Source: Halomonas daqiaonensis
Lineage (GTDB): Bacteria; Pseudomonadota; Gammaproteobacteria; Pseudomonadales; Halomonadaceae
Assembly (NCBI RefSeq): GCF_900109725.1
Contig: NZ_FOBC01000010.1
Span: 61,437-125,436, forward strand
DNA length: 64,000 nucleotides
Direction of reading: 5' to 3'
This document shows positions 55,452 to 64,000 of the stretch, one piece after another (positions within the stretch are counted from its first letter, which is position 1; the number at the start of each line of letters is the position of its first letter). The notes under the pieces are model-generated. The model saw only the letters and a program-made list of their open reading frames with translations, ran no database searches and was not told the DNA's origin. Position numbers and translations under genes: made by a program.

Positions 55452-57680
55452 ATGAAACGCACTACCGATTCCGTTAGCCGTACCTCTGTATGTCGCCTTG
55501 CCGGCACCCTGGCCCTGGGGTCTTCGCTGGCACTTCTACCGCTTGCCGCGGCCGTCGCTCAGTCTCTACCGTCGGGGTTGTCGTCTCCCGGCTCCACCGA
55601 TCTACGGCAAGTGGTCCAGCAAGCGATCTCGACCAATCCCGAAGTGCAGGCCGCCTGGAACGGTTTCCGTGCCTCCGGCCATGACATCGGGGTGGCACGC
55701 GGCAACTACCTTCCCAGCGTCGATGTCTCTGCCGGCATGGGCGTGGAAGATCGTGAACTCGATGGTCGCGGCAGTTACGACACCAGCTATGCCGAACTGA
55801 CCGTTACCCAGATGCTCTGGGATGGTCTCGCCACCGCCAGTGAGGTCGAGCGCCTCGATCGCGCCGAACTGGTGAGCTATTACGAGTTGCTGGGGGCCAG
55901 CGAGGACGTGGCCCTAGAAGCGACCCAGGCCTACCTGGATGTTCAGCGCTACCGTGAACTGGTTCGCCTCGCCCAGGATAACTACCGTGAACACCTGCGC
56001 GTCTATGATCAGATCGAGGAGCGAGTGCGGTCTGGCGCTGGCCGCGGCGTCGACCTGGAGCAGATCAGTGGTCGCCTGGCGCTCGCCGAGTCAAACCTTT
56101 TGACCGAGGCTTCCAACCTTCACGATGTAACCGCGCGTTACCAGCGCATCGTGGGTAACCTTCCGGCCGAGAACCTGGCTGAGGTTCCTCAGATGGATGA
56201 GCGTCTGCCGGAGGATGTCAGTCGAGCGATCGACCTGGCCTTCCAGGGTAATCCCGACTTCCATGCCGCCATCGAGAACATTGAGGCCTCTCGCGCCGAG
56301 CAGCGGGGTACTCGCTCGGCCTTCCAGCCGCGGCTTGACCTGCGCGGGAGTACCGGCACCTACGAGAATAGCGACGGCAGCTACGACGTCGTCACCGATG
56401 GCGAACGACGAGACCGACACACCATCGAGCTGGTGGCGAGCATGAACCTCTATCGTGGCGGCAGCGACCTGGCCTCCTTCCGCGCCGCCAGCGACCGGGT
56501 CGAGCAGGCCATCAACCAGCGCGAACAGGCCTGCATCAACGTGCGACAGACCACCCAGATCGCCTACAACGATACCCAACGCCTGCGTGAGCAGTTGCAG
56601 TATCTCAACGGCCATCGTCAGTCCATTGACCGGGTACGGGGTGCGTACCAGCAGCAGTTCGACATTGGCGAGCGCACACTGCTCGACCTGTTGGACAGCG
56701 AGAACGAATACTTCGAGGCCAGCCGCGCCTATGTCAACGCCGAATACGACATTGCCGCGGCCGATGCCCGTACCCTGGCCGCCATGGGGCAGTTGATGCA
56801 GACACTGGAAGTCCGTCGCGATGACCTGCCGACCCTGGCCGAACTGGGTAGCGATGGCGTGGATATCGACCCGGAGACGATCTGCCCCTCCCAAGGGCCC
56901 CAGCGTTTCACGCTCGAGGATCTGATCGGTAACGTCGAGGCGCCCCAGCGAGCACCTGATGTGACGCTTTCGGCCGACGCCTTGTTCGAGATCAACAGTG
57001 CTGTCTTGAGCAGCGAGGCGCGTGCCGAGCTCGATGCGCTGGTAGCGGATATCCAGCGCATCGATAACCTCGAGCGCGTGTTCATCGCCGGGCATGCCGA
57101 CATCACGGGCAACGATGCGATCAACGACCCGCTCTCCCAGGCCCGTGCCGATAGCGTGGCGGGCTATCTGGTCAGCCAGGGGGTCGCGCGTGGGTTGATC
57201 GAAACCCGCGGCTACGGCTCCCGCCAACCGGTGGCCAGCAATGCCACGGTAGAAGGGCGCCGCCTGAACCGTCGGGTCGAGGTGACCCTGGAGCGCGTTG
57301 GCGAGAATCTCGACCTGAGTGGCCATGCCTTCGACGGCGACAGCGAATTCGTGGCCATCGGCAGTGACATGCCATCGGCCGGCTGGGCTGCCGCGCCGGT
57401 CGGTCTCTACAGCGAGGTGGATGCGCGTGTCGCCGAGCCGGTGATCCTGGCGCGCCAGGAGCAGGCATTCCTGCAGGTCGCCGCTCTGCAGAACGAGGCC
57501 CGTGCCAGCGGCCTGGGCGAGCATCTGGAAAATGAGCTCAACTTGCCTGTCAGGCTGAATTCCGGCGGTTCGCTGCACCGCGTCCAACTCGGCCCGATCG
57601 ACGATCCCGCACAGATACACCAGCTCCGCCAACGCCTCGAGGCCATGGGCTACCACGGAAGCTACACGGTACGCGGCTGA
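55452..57680 (+). CDS. TolC-OmpA-SPOR fusion outer-membrane protein of a type I secretion system
   Basis: A 742-residue exported protein. A signal peptide (to about AVAQ, residue 37) precedes a TolC-type outer-membrane channel domain (about 47-465: LRQVVQQAISTNPEVQAAW, VTQMLWDG, GERTLLDLLDSENEYFEA). An OmpA C-terminal peptidoglycan-binding domain follows (about 500-615: LFEINSAVL, DPLSQARADSVAGYL, YGSRQPVASN...GRRLNRRVEV), then a SPOR-type domain (about 665-742: AFLQVAALQNEARASGL, LHRVQLGPI). TolC family members are normally 430-500 residues with no such tail. The two extra domains would tether the channel to peptidoglycan. It heads the operon for the LapA-like adhesin. Confidence 0.9.
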   Translation: MKRTTDSVSRTSVCRLAGTLALGSSLALLPLAAAVAQSLPSGLSSPGSTDLRQVVQQAISTNPEVQAAWNGFRASGHDIGVARGNYLPSVDVSAGMGVEDRELDGRGSYDTSYAELTVTQMLWDGLATASEVERLDRAELVSYYELLGASEDVALEATQAYLDVQRYRELVRLAQDNYREHLRVYDQIEERVRSGAGRGVDLEQISGRLALAESNLLTEASNLHDVTARYQRIVGNLPAENLAEVPQMDERLPEDVSRAIDLAFQGNPDFHAAIENIEASRAEQRGTRSAFQPRLDLRGSTGTYENSDGSYDVVTDGERRDRHTIELVASMNLYRGGSDLASFRAASDRVEQAINQREQACINVRQTTQIAYNDTQRLREQLQYLNGHRQSIDRVRGAYQQQFDIGERTLLDLLDSENEYFEASRAYVNAEYDIAAADARTLAAMGQLMQTLEVRRDDLPTLAELGSDGVDIDPETICPSQGPQRFTLEDLIGNVEAPQRAPDVTLSADALFEINSAVLSSEARAELDALVADIQRIDNLERVFIAGHADITGNDAINDPLSQARADSVAGYLVSQGVARGLIETRGYGSRQPVASNATVEGRRLNRRVEVTLERVGENLDLSGHAFDGDSEFVAIGSDMPSAGWAAAPVGLYSEVDARVAEPVILARQEQAFLQVAALQNEARASGLGEHLENELNLPVRLNSGGSLHRVQLGPIDDPAQIHQLRQRLEAMGYHGSYTVRG

Positions 57681-57692
57681 TTCTGATCCGGG

Positions 57693-57719
57693 ATACCGGC
57701 AGGTGTGACCTGCCGGTAT
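57693..57719 (+). other. Intergenic 12-bp hairpin after the tolC-like gene
   Basis: ATACCGGCAGGT-GTG-ACCTGCCGGTAT, a perfect stem without a T-run, between the channel gene and the ABC transporter gene. It could set the relative expression of the two. Confidence 0.6.
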
Positions 57720-57769
57720 GACTCGCCTCGCCGTTACCGCGGCGGGGCGTCTTGATATTCGAGGTGGCT

Positions 57770-59941
57770 GTGTCGCAGAGAGAAGACCTAGATCCCGGGC
57801 CGGGTTCATCACGGTCGGCAGTGTATGACGAGTTACTCGAGTGCCTGCTGACTATTGCCCTCTACCATGACCAGGCGGCCACCGCGGAATCCCTCACCGC
57901 CGGCCTGCCGCTTGAGGAGGGAAAACTCACACCCTCGGTATTTCCCCGTGCGGCGTCCCGGGCCGGGTTGAGCGCGCGATTGGTCAAGGAGCGCCTGGTG
58001 CAGCTCAACCCCGAGCTGTTCCCGGTAGTACTGCTGCTCGAACCTGGCCGCGCCTGCGTGCTGGTGGCGCTCGACCTCAAGGCGAGGCGTGCCCGGGTCA
58101 TCTTTCCCGAACTGGGTGATGCCGAGGCAGAGGTCAGCCTGGATGGCCTGCAGTCGAGCTACAGCGGCCATGCCATCTATGCCCGTCCGCGTTTCCGATT
58201 CGACGCGCGCGGGCCCGAAGTCAACCGGCAACGCTCGCGCCACTGGTTCTGGGGGGTGATCCGCGAGAACCGCAAGCTCTATCGCGACGTCATCATCGGC
58301 TCGGTGATGATCAACCTCTTCGCGGTGGCGATGCCGCTGTTCGTTCTCAATGTCTACGACCGCGTGGTACCCAACCAGGCCACCGAGACGCTCTGGGTGC
58401 TGTCGGCGGGGATCTTCATCGTGCTCTGCTTCGACTTGGCCATGAGGCTGATGCGTAATGCCTTCGTTGACCTGGCCGCCAGTCGGGCCGACGTCAAGCT
58501 GTCGTCGTCGATCATGGCCAGGGTGTTGGGGCTGCGCATGGAAGCGCGGCCGGCCTCCACCGGCTCCTTCGCCGCCACCCTGCAATCCTTCGAGTCGGTG
58601 CGTGCCTTCATCGGTTCGGCCACGATCGTGTCGCTGGTCGACCTGCCCTTCGTGTTGATGTTTGCGGGAATCATCGCGCTGATCGGCCCGCCGCTGGTGA
58701 TTCCGGTGCTGGTGGGAATCGTCTTCGTACTGCTCTATGCCATGGCCGCCCAGAGCAAGCTCCATGAGTTGTCCGAGACCACCTGGCGAGTGGGGGCCCA
58801 GCGCAACGCCACCCTGGTCGAATCGATCTCGAATCTGGAGACGGTCAAGTCGCTGCGGGCCGAAAGCCGCATCCAGGGCACCTGGGAAAAGGCCTCGGCC
58901 TTCCTGTCGCGCACCTCTGCCCAGTTGCGTCTGGTCAGCTCCTCGGTTTCCAGCGTGGCGCTCTGGGCGCAGCACAGCGTGGCGGTATGCGTGATCATTA
59001 TCGGGGTCTACCAGATCATCGAGGGCAACCTGAGCCAGGGCGGACTGATCGCCGCCTACCTGCTGTCATCGCGGGCCATGGCACCGATCAGCCAGGCCGC
59101 GGCCCTGCTGGCGCAATACCACCAGTCTTCCACCGCCCTGGATTCCCTCAATGCCGTCATGGAACGACCGGTGGAGCGTCCCGAGGGCAAGGCTTTCGTC
59201 GATCGTCCGCTGATCCGTGGCGAGATCCGCTTCGACAAGGTGTCCTTTCGTTATCCTGACGAGGAGCGCGATGCCCTGCGCGACATCAGCCTCAAGCTCG
59301 AGGCCGGCGAGAAGGTTGCGCTGCTGGGTCGGGTGGGTTGCGGCAAGTCGACGCTCAACAAGTTGATGCTGGGGCTCTATCAACCCACTGCAGGGGCTGT
59401 GATGGTAGACGGTGTGGATATTCGCCAGTTCGACCCGCTCCAGCTGCGGCGCCACATCGGCTATGTGCCCCAGGACGTCAGCCTCTTCTACGGCACCCTA
59501 CGTGACAATATCGTCGCCGGTGGCGGCAGCGACGGGGTGGACGACGAGGCCCTGCTGCGCGCTATCGAGCTTGCCGGCCTGCAGGGGCTGGTCAACGGCC
59601 ACCCGCATGGTGTCGACCTTTCGGTGGGTGAGGGAGGCCAGATGCTCTCCGGCGGCCAACGCCAGGCGGTGGCCATCGCCCGGGCGCTGGTCCATGACCC
59701 GCAGATCCTGCTGCTCGACGAGCCCTCCAGCGCCATGGATCACGCCAGCGAGGAAGCCTTCAAGGCCAACCTCAAGGCCTATGCGCAAGGCAAGACGATG
59801 ATCGTCGTTTCGCATCGTACCTCGCTGCTGTCACTGGTGGACCGTATCGTGGTCATCGATGCCGGCAAGGTGGTCGCCGATGGCCCGCGTGACAAGGTGG
59901 TCGAGGCGCTTCGCAAGGGCCAGATCGGGAGGGCCAGCTGA
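57770..59941 (+). CDS. Type I secretion ABC transporter (LapB/RtxB-like)
   Basis: A 723-residue inner-membrane ATPase/permease exporting the adhesin. The N-terminal C39-like domain (about 10-130) lacks the catalytic Cys of bacteriocin peptidases and so is a substrate-binding CLD. Six helices follow (VIIGSVMINLFAVAMPLFVLNVYDRVVPN onward), then the ATPase with Walker A GRVGCGKST (about 518), signature LSGGQRQ and Walker B ILLLDEPSSAMD. GTG 57770 after GAGG is proposed; TTG 57752 is an in-frame alternative. Its stop overlaps the adaptor start. Confidence 0.94.
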   Translation: MSQREDLDPGPGSSRSAVYDELLECLLTIALYHDQAATAESLTAGLPLEEGKLTPSVFPRAASRAGLSARLVKERLVQLNPELFPVVLLLEPGRACVLVALDLKARRARVIFPELGDAEAEVSLDGLQSSYSGHAIYARPRFRFDARGPEVNRQRSRHWFWGVIRENRKLYRDVIIGSVMINLFAVAMPLFVLNVYDRVVPNQATETLWVLSAGIFIVLCFDLAMRLMRNAFVDLAASRADVKLSSSIMARVLGLRMEARPASTGSFAATLQSFESVRAFIGSATIVSLVDLPFVLMFAGIIALIGPPLVIPVLVGIVFVLLYAMAAQSKLHELSETTWRVGAQRNATLVESISNLETVKSLRAESRIQGTWEKASAFLSRTSAQLRLVSSSVSSVALWAQHSVAVCVIIIGVYQIIEGNLSQGGLIAAYLLSSRAMAPISQAAALLAQYHQSSTALDSLNAVMERPVERPEGKAFVDRPLIRGEIRFDKVSFRYPDEERDALRDISLKLEAGEKVALLGRVGCGKSTLNKLMLGLYQPTAGAVMVDGVDIRQFDPLQLRRHIGYVPQDVSLFYGTLRDNIVAGGGSDGVDDEALLRAIELAGLQGLVNGHPHGVDLSVGEGGQMLSGGQRQAVAIARALVHDPQILLLDEPSSAMDHASEEAFKANLKAYAQGKTMIVVSHRTSLLSLVDRIVVIDAGKVVADGPRDKVVEALRKGQIGRAS

Positions 59942-61371
59942 TGGCAAGCGAGTCTCGCAAGAGTGCTGAACAGCAGGGCTTCGAGGCCATCGGTCGCTTC
60001 TCCGAGGTCGGTGGCAAGCCGTTCCGTCCCTTCATGGACCGGCTGTTCGCCCGCCGTGTCTCGGCGGCCCACCTCAATCGTGACTGGGCCAGCGATGCCG
60101 ACTGGGCCCGGCTGCAGCAGGCCCCCCTGCGCGCTCGGGCCTTCCTGTACGTGGCAGTGCTGGCGATTGTCGGTCTGATCACCTGGTCCTGGTTTGCGGC
60201 CATCGCCGAGGTGACGCGCGGTACCGGCCGCGTGGTGCCCTCCAGCCAGCTGCAGCGGGTACAAACCTATGACGGCGGTGTGGTACAGGAGATCCTGGTG
60301 CGCGAGGGGCAGATAGTCGAGCAGGGCGAGGTGCTGATGCGCATCGACCCGACCCGCTATGCTGCGACCTTCCGCGAGAACCGTGTCCAGGCTTATGCGC
60401 TGGAGGCCAAGGCCGAGCGGCTTCGGGCCCTGGTCACCGACACTCCCTTCAGTCCTTCGGAGGAGCTGCGCGCCGATGCGCCGGACATCGTTGCCCAGGA
60501 ACGCGAGGTCTACGAGAGCTACCGTGAGGAGTTGCGCGAGCAACAGCAGGTACTGGAAGACCGCATCCGCCAGCGCGAGGAGGAGCTCAACGAAGCCGTG
60601 GCCAGGCGCAACACCGCCCAGCGTAATGCCAACATGATCAGTCGCGAACTGAATCTGACCCGGCCACTGCTCAACTCCGGGGCGGTTTCCGAGGTCGAGG
60701 TGTTACGCCTGGAGCGGCAGCTTTCCCAGGCGCTTGGCGAGCGTAACCAGGCCGACGCAGCAGTAGCCCGCCTTCAGGCGGCCGTCGAAGAGGCGCGCAA
60801 CCAGCTCAGTGAACTTGGCGCGGAGCGTCGCAGCGACTGGCGTGACGACCTCTCCCAGACTCTGGGCGACCTTTCCGCGCTGGACGAATCCGGTGAAGGC
60901 CTTCAGGACCGCGTCCGGCTGGCCGAGATCCGTTCGCCGGTGGATGGCGTCGTGCAGCGACTGGGAATCAATACCATCGGCGGGGTGGCACAGCAGGGCC
61001 AGGAGGTAGTCGACATCGTGCCTACCGACGACAAGCTGATGGTCGAGGCGCGGATTGCGCCGCAGGATATCGCCTTCCTGCATCCCGGGCAGCCGGCCAC
61101 CATCAAGCTCACCGCCTACGACTATGCCATCTACGGCGGCCTCGAGGCCGAGCTGGAACATATCAGTGCCGACACCATCACCGACGATGAAGGCAATACC
61201 TTCTACTTGGTGCGCGTGCGGACCGTGGACAAAAAGCAGATCGATGACGATATCCAGGTGATCCCCGGTATGACGGCCCAAGTGGATATCATTACCGGCA
61301 AGCGCACCGTGATGCAGTACCTGCTCAAGCCGGTGCTTCGGGCCTGGAACAATTCCATGGGAGAACGCTGA
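59941..61371 (+). CDS. HlyD-family periplasmic adaptor of type I secretion (LapC-like)
   Basis: A 476-residue membrane fusion protein linking the ABC transporter to the outer-membrane channel. One transmembrane helix (AFLYVAVLAIVGLITWSWF, about 68-90) is followed by the lipoyl half (EILVREGQIVEQGEVLMRID), a long coiled coil (about 170-300) and the C-terminal beta-barrel (LAEIRSPVDGVVQRLGINTIGGVAQQGQEVVDIVPTDD, VEARIAPQDIAFLHPGQPATIKLTAYD). The ATG shares a base with the preceding stop, and its own stop with the next start. Confidence 0.95.
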   Translation: MASESRKSAEQQGFEAIGRFSEVGGKPFRPFMDRLFARRVSAAHLNRDWASDADWARLQQAPLRARAFLYVAVLAIVGLITWSWFAAIAEVTRGTGRVVPSSQLQRVQTYDGGVVQEILVREGQIVEQGEVLMRIDPTRYAATFRENRVQAYALEAKAERLRALVTDTPFSPSEELRADAPDIVAQEREVYESYREELREQQQVLEDRIRQREEELNEAVARRNTAQRNANMISRELNLTRPLLNSGAVSEVEVLRLERQLSQALGERNQADAAVARLQAAVEEARNQLSELGAERRSDWRDDLSQTLGDLSALDESGEGLQDRVRLAEIRSPVDGVVQRLGINTIGGVAQQGQEVVDIVPTDDKLMVEARIAPQDIAFLHPGQPATIKLTAYDYAIYGGLEAELEHISADTITDDEGNTFYLVRVRTVDKKQIDDDIQVIPGMTAQVDIITGKRTVMQYLLKPVLRAWNNSMGER

Positions 61372-61988
61372 TGGCGCAGCTCTTCGTCTACCAGGGAAAG
61401 GACGACATCCCCCGCTGGCGTGAGGCCTTCCCCGAGGCCCGGGTCGTCTTGCCCGAGCAGGCTCGAGCCCAGGCCGCCTCGGGGGACCGGGTCTGGGTGA
61501 TGACCCAGACCCCCGACTGGCCCAACCTCGTCTCGGTGCTCGCGCGACGCAGAGCGACCCTTAGTGTGCTCAGTTATGCGCCCGACTCGCGGGAAGCCTT
61601 CCAGGCCCTGGAGGCCGGCGCCCGCGGCTATGCCCATGCCCTCTCTCCGCCTGAGCTGCTTCGCCAGATCGAGGTGGTCACCAACAACCAGGGCATCTGG
61701 GTGTTGCCCGAGCTGCTGGCCCAAGTGGTCGGCGGTGCCTTCCGCGCCCTGGGCGGCCAGGCCGTCCTGCGGGAGGAGAGTCTTGCACCTCTCACAGAAA
61801 GAGAGCGCGCCGTAGCTCTGGCCGTCGCCGACGGCCAAACCAACAAGGAAGTCGCCCGCCGCCTGGATATCACCGAGCGCACCGTCAAAGCCCATCTAGG
61901 GGCGGTGTTCCGCAAGCTTGGCGTGCGCGACCGACTGCAGCTGATCCTGCGCCTCTCCCACCAGGACGCCAGCGTCGGCGAAAGCTGA
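61371..61988 (+). CDS. LuxR-type regulator with degenerate receiver
   Basis: A 205-residue protein. The C-terminal LuxR helix-turn-helix is clear (LTERERAVALAVADGQTNKEVARRLDITERTVKAHLGAVFRKLGV, about 141-185). The N-terminal part folds like a receiver (GYAHALSPPELLRQIEVV near its end), but the phospho-acceptor Asp position reads VWVMTQTPDW and the paired acidic residues at the start are missing, so it is probably not phosphorylated. It is co-translated with the adaptor and sits just before the adhesin gene, a likely target. Confidence 0.9.
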   Translation: MAQLFVYQGKDDIPRWREAFPEARVVLPEQARAQAASGDRVWVMTQTPDWPNLVSVLARRRATLSVLSYAPDSREAFQALEAGARGYAHALSPPELLRQIEVVTNNQGIWVLPELLAQVVGGAFRALGGQAVLREESLAPLTERERAVALAVADGQTNKEVARRLDITERTVKAHLGAVFRKLGVRDRLQLILRLSHQDASVGES

Positions 61989-61998
61989 CCTGCGCCGT

Positions 61999-62028
61999 CC
62001 ACGGACCGCACGGGCCCTGGTTTTTTTT
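61999..62028 (+). terminator. Probable terminator of the secretion operon
   Basis: CCACGG/CCCTGG imperfect stem directly followed by eight T residues, just after the LuxR-type gene. The stem is weak, so read-through into the adhesin gene is possible. Confidence 0.5.
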
Positions 62029-62166
62029 GCCACCCTGTCCATCGGTCCAATATCCGAGTGACAATTTGTTACCTAGTGTTAGTGCATAAGTCACAAAAGG
62101 CTGTGTTGCCTCTGGGCTTTCCTCGGGCCAGCCGATAACGAAGAACACCACGCAAGGAGTCATCCC

Positions 62167-64000
62167 ATGGCTATCGCAACCGTCATCTCCATTACCGGTG
62201 AAGCCTACGTCCGCGACGAGAACGGCAATCTGCGCGAACTCAGCGTCGGCGATACCCTCGAGGAAGGCGAGGTCCTCGTCACCTCCGAGAACGGTCGCGT
62301 ACAGCTCGACTTCGGCGATGGTATCGACCCCACGGTGATCGAGGGCGGCCAGCAGGTGGCCATGACGCCGGACCTTATCCAGCTTCAGCGGTTGGCCGAC
62401 CAGGCCGAGGATGACGAAGATCTCGCCGAGGACGAATCCTCTGCCCTGGATGAGGACCTCGAGGCCCTGCTCACGGCGATCGAGGAAGGTGACGACGACC
62501 TGCTCGCGAGTCTTGATGCCACTGCGGCCGGTGCCGGCGGTGGTGGCGGTGAAGGTGGTGGGCATGATTTCGTGCGCCTGGTACGGATCACGGAAAATAC
62601 CGACCCCCTGGCTTTCGAGTTTTCTTCAGCGTCATTGGACAGCGTCGAGTTCGATGAGGCCGAGCCCGAGCTACTTTTAGCGGAGGAGGACGAGACAGTC
62701 AATGGCACCGTAACCTTCGAATTCTTCAGCGGGGAAGTCAATGTTGGCGGAGAGAGTGTCGTAGAGGGCAATAACTTCACGCTCGTGGCAACGGTAGACA
62801 CGGCACCCGTTGGCTCGCCCTTGGTCATCACACTGTCCAACGGTCAGCAAATCACTATCCCGGTTGGTGGGACGTCCGGCCAAGTAGTCCTGGATAGCCG
62901 CGAGGACGATCTCTACGTACAGGGCGATGAAACCATTGTTCTGAGCGTTACGGGTACGACTGGTGGAGGATTCGATGAGCTGACAGTCGGGGACGTTCCC
63001 TCGCTGACCGTAGTTGACGACAACGATGTCACCGGCATCGAACTGTTCATTCCTGATGCTGAATTTAATCTCCCCGCCCAGGGAGACAATCAGTACTCAT
63101 TTGGAGTGCTCCAGCAACCGTTTATCGAAGGCGGTTGGAGCGATCAGCCATATCCGGGTGGCACCCTCGAAGGTACCCAGGTGACCGTCGGGGCCCGTGT
63201 AGAGAATGCGCCACAGGACACCGACCTGATCATCAGGCTCTCCAATGGCGAAGAAATAACTATCGCAGTCGGCGACACTGAAGGCACTACTACATTTGAA
63301 CTGCCCAATGTCCCGGAAGGTGGCGATACTTTGGAGCTGACCATCGAGTCAGTATCCGGCGGTAACTATGAAGCCGTCGACTTTGCTGACGCCCTCGCTC
63401 AGTTCGATATCATTGATAGCCGACCCTTTGGCGGAGAAACCGTTGCGCTGGTCGACGACGAGGGACTGGCGGGCGGCAACGAGGCTGGTATCGATGATGA
63501 TGAAGGCCAAGGCGATAACGAAGCTACCTACAGCGGCAACCTCGGATTCAGCTACGGTGGGGATGGGCCGGGAACAGTCGATTTCTCTGCCATGGACCAA
63601 CAAACCGCTTCCTTGGGGCAGGAAAATATTACCTACAGCTGGGATGCTGATACCAGCACCCTGACGGCAAGCGTCAACACTGGAGATCGAGAGGGCACCA
63701 ACCTTTTCACCGTCACCATCGATGACGCGGACACCGGTGATTACACGGTTGAGCTTCTCAACAACATCCTGCACTCGGAAGGGGATGACGAGAATAACGC
63801 GTTTGCCAACCTGACCTATACCGTCACCGATGCCGATGGTAGTGAAGAGCCAGGATATTTGGGTATTAACTTCGATGATGATACGCCCAAGGCCGAGGAT
63901 GTGGATGCCGGCACCCTCACCGAGGACGGTGACACCACCGTGGTCAGCGGCAACGTCTTCGATGATGAGGATGCGGCCTATGGTGCTGATGGCGCCGGCA
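62167..64000 (+). CDS. Giant LapA-like adhesin, N-terminal 611 residues (runs off the window)
   Basis: The frame is open from ATG 62167 (AAGGAG upstream) to the window end. Residues 1 to about 135 form a retention module: ATVISITGEAYVRDENGNLREL, VLVTSENGRVQLDF, then an acidic helix and a Gly-rich linker. ATAAG at 118-122 resembles the TAAG/PAAG cleavage site of the periplasmic protease LapG. Beyond it are acidic, Asp/Thr-rich beta-sandwich repeats of the Calx-beta/VCBS type (TVVDDNDVTGIELF, INFDDDTPKAED, GTLTEDGDTTVVSGNVFDD), expected to bind calcium. The protein should be anchored in the TolC-like channel by its N-terminus and released by LapG. No lapD or lapG is in the window. Confidence 0.92.
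   Translation, partial: MAIATVISITGEAYVRDENGNLRELSVGDTLEEGEVLVTSENGRVQLDFGDGIDPTVIEGGQQVAMTPDLIQLQRLADQAEDDEDLAEDESSALDEDLEALLTAIEEGDDDLLASLDATAAGAGGGGGEGGGHDFVRLVRITENTDPLAFEFSSASLDSVEFDEAEPELLLAEEDETVNGTVTFEFFSGEVNVGGESVVEGNNFTLVATVDTAPVGSPLVITLSNGQQITIPVGGTSGQVVLDSREDDLYVQGDETIVLSVTGTTGGGFDELTVGDVPSLTVVDDNDVTGIELFIPDAEFNLPAQGDNQYSFGVLQQPFIEGGWSDQPYPGGTLEGTQVTVGARVENAPQDTDLIIRLSNGEEITIAVGDTEGTTTFELPNVPEGGDTLELTIESVSGGNYEAVDFADALAQFDIIDSRPFGGETVALVDDEGLAGGNEAGIDDDEGQGDNEATYSGNLGFSYGGDGPGTVDFSAMDQQTASLGQENITYSWDADTSTLTASVNTGDREGTNLFTVTIDDADTGDYTVELLNNILHSEGDDENNAFANLTYTVTDADGSEEPGYLGINFDDDTPKAEDVDAGTLTEDGDTTVVSGNVFDDEDAAYGADGAG

Noticed and set aside
56091..57812. 573-codon frame antisense to the TolC-OmpA-SPOR gene
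   Set aside because: It has no recognisable domain and lies opposite a gene with clear family motifs.

Overview
The window is high-GC, densely coded gammaproteobacterial chromosome. Gene order and sequence character (ihfB-lapA-lapB beside pyrF, uvrY-uvrC-pgsA-tRNA-Gly-Cys-Leu, groES-groEL, a LapA-type adhesin secretion locus) suggest Halomonas or another member of the Halomonadaceae. The genus is an inference; no 16S rRNA gene is present.

Layout. 1-1.1 kb: end of a Na+/H+ antiporter gene, trmJ, and an array of an 8-bp repeat. About 1.2-14.8 kb: an integrative element inserted at the 3' end of groEL. It carries a tyrosine integrase, a structured non-coding stretch, a stand-alone RNase HI, a serine recombinase, a small membrane protein below a Fur-like site, a complete type I restriction-modification operon (hsdM-hsdS-hsdR plus a trailing unknown gene), a small membrane protein with a MarR-type regulator, and two phage-type regulators (BRO and Rha). 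It has separated groEL from its probable original terminator, which now lies about 13.6 kb away at 1143-1173. 14.8-18.9 kb: groEL, groES with a sigma-32 promoter, fxsA, an SDR dehydrogenase and a ComEA-like protein. 19-30.6 kb: housekeeping genes (pyrF, lapB, lapA, ihfB, sdhE, ygfX, nadB, a FUSC-type membrane protein, four tRNAs, pgsA, uvrC, uvrY/gacA) and a DUF4236 protein. 30.6-35.3 kb: a proline-racemase-family enzyme with an MDR oxidoreductase, then thiO-thiS-thiG under a TPP riboswitch. 35.3-41 kb: argF, grxD, a second 8-bp repeat array, rnt, argG, an HlyU-like protein and a DUF294 nucleotidyltransferase-like protein. 41.1-46.5 kb: a coupled signalling operon made of a CheY-like receiver, a membrane PAS-exonuclease fusion, a small membrane protein and a sodium/solute-symporter-type sensor kinase. 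46.6-55 kb: a glutathione transferase, ydcF-like gene, nth, rsxB-like gene, metG, an unusual acidic-repeat protein, thiI and a small unknown gene.

55.4 kb to the end: a type I secretion locus for a giant surface adhesin. It consists of a TolC-OmpA-SPOR fusion, an ABC transporter, an HlyD-type adaptor, a LuxR-type regulator with a degenerate receiver, and the first 611 codons of a LapA-like adhesin whose N-terminal retention module carries a TAAG sequence resembling a LapG cleavage site.

The points most worth a second look are the groEL-targeting element with its mirrored integrase arm sites, the TolC-OmpA-SPOR fusion, the receiver/exonuclease/symporter-kinase/DUF294 cluster, and the same 8-bp unit arrayed at two distant sites in opposite orientation.
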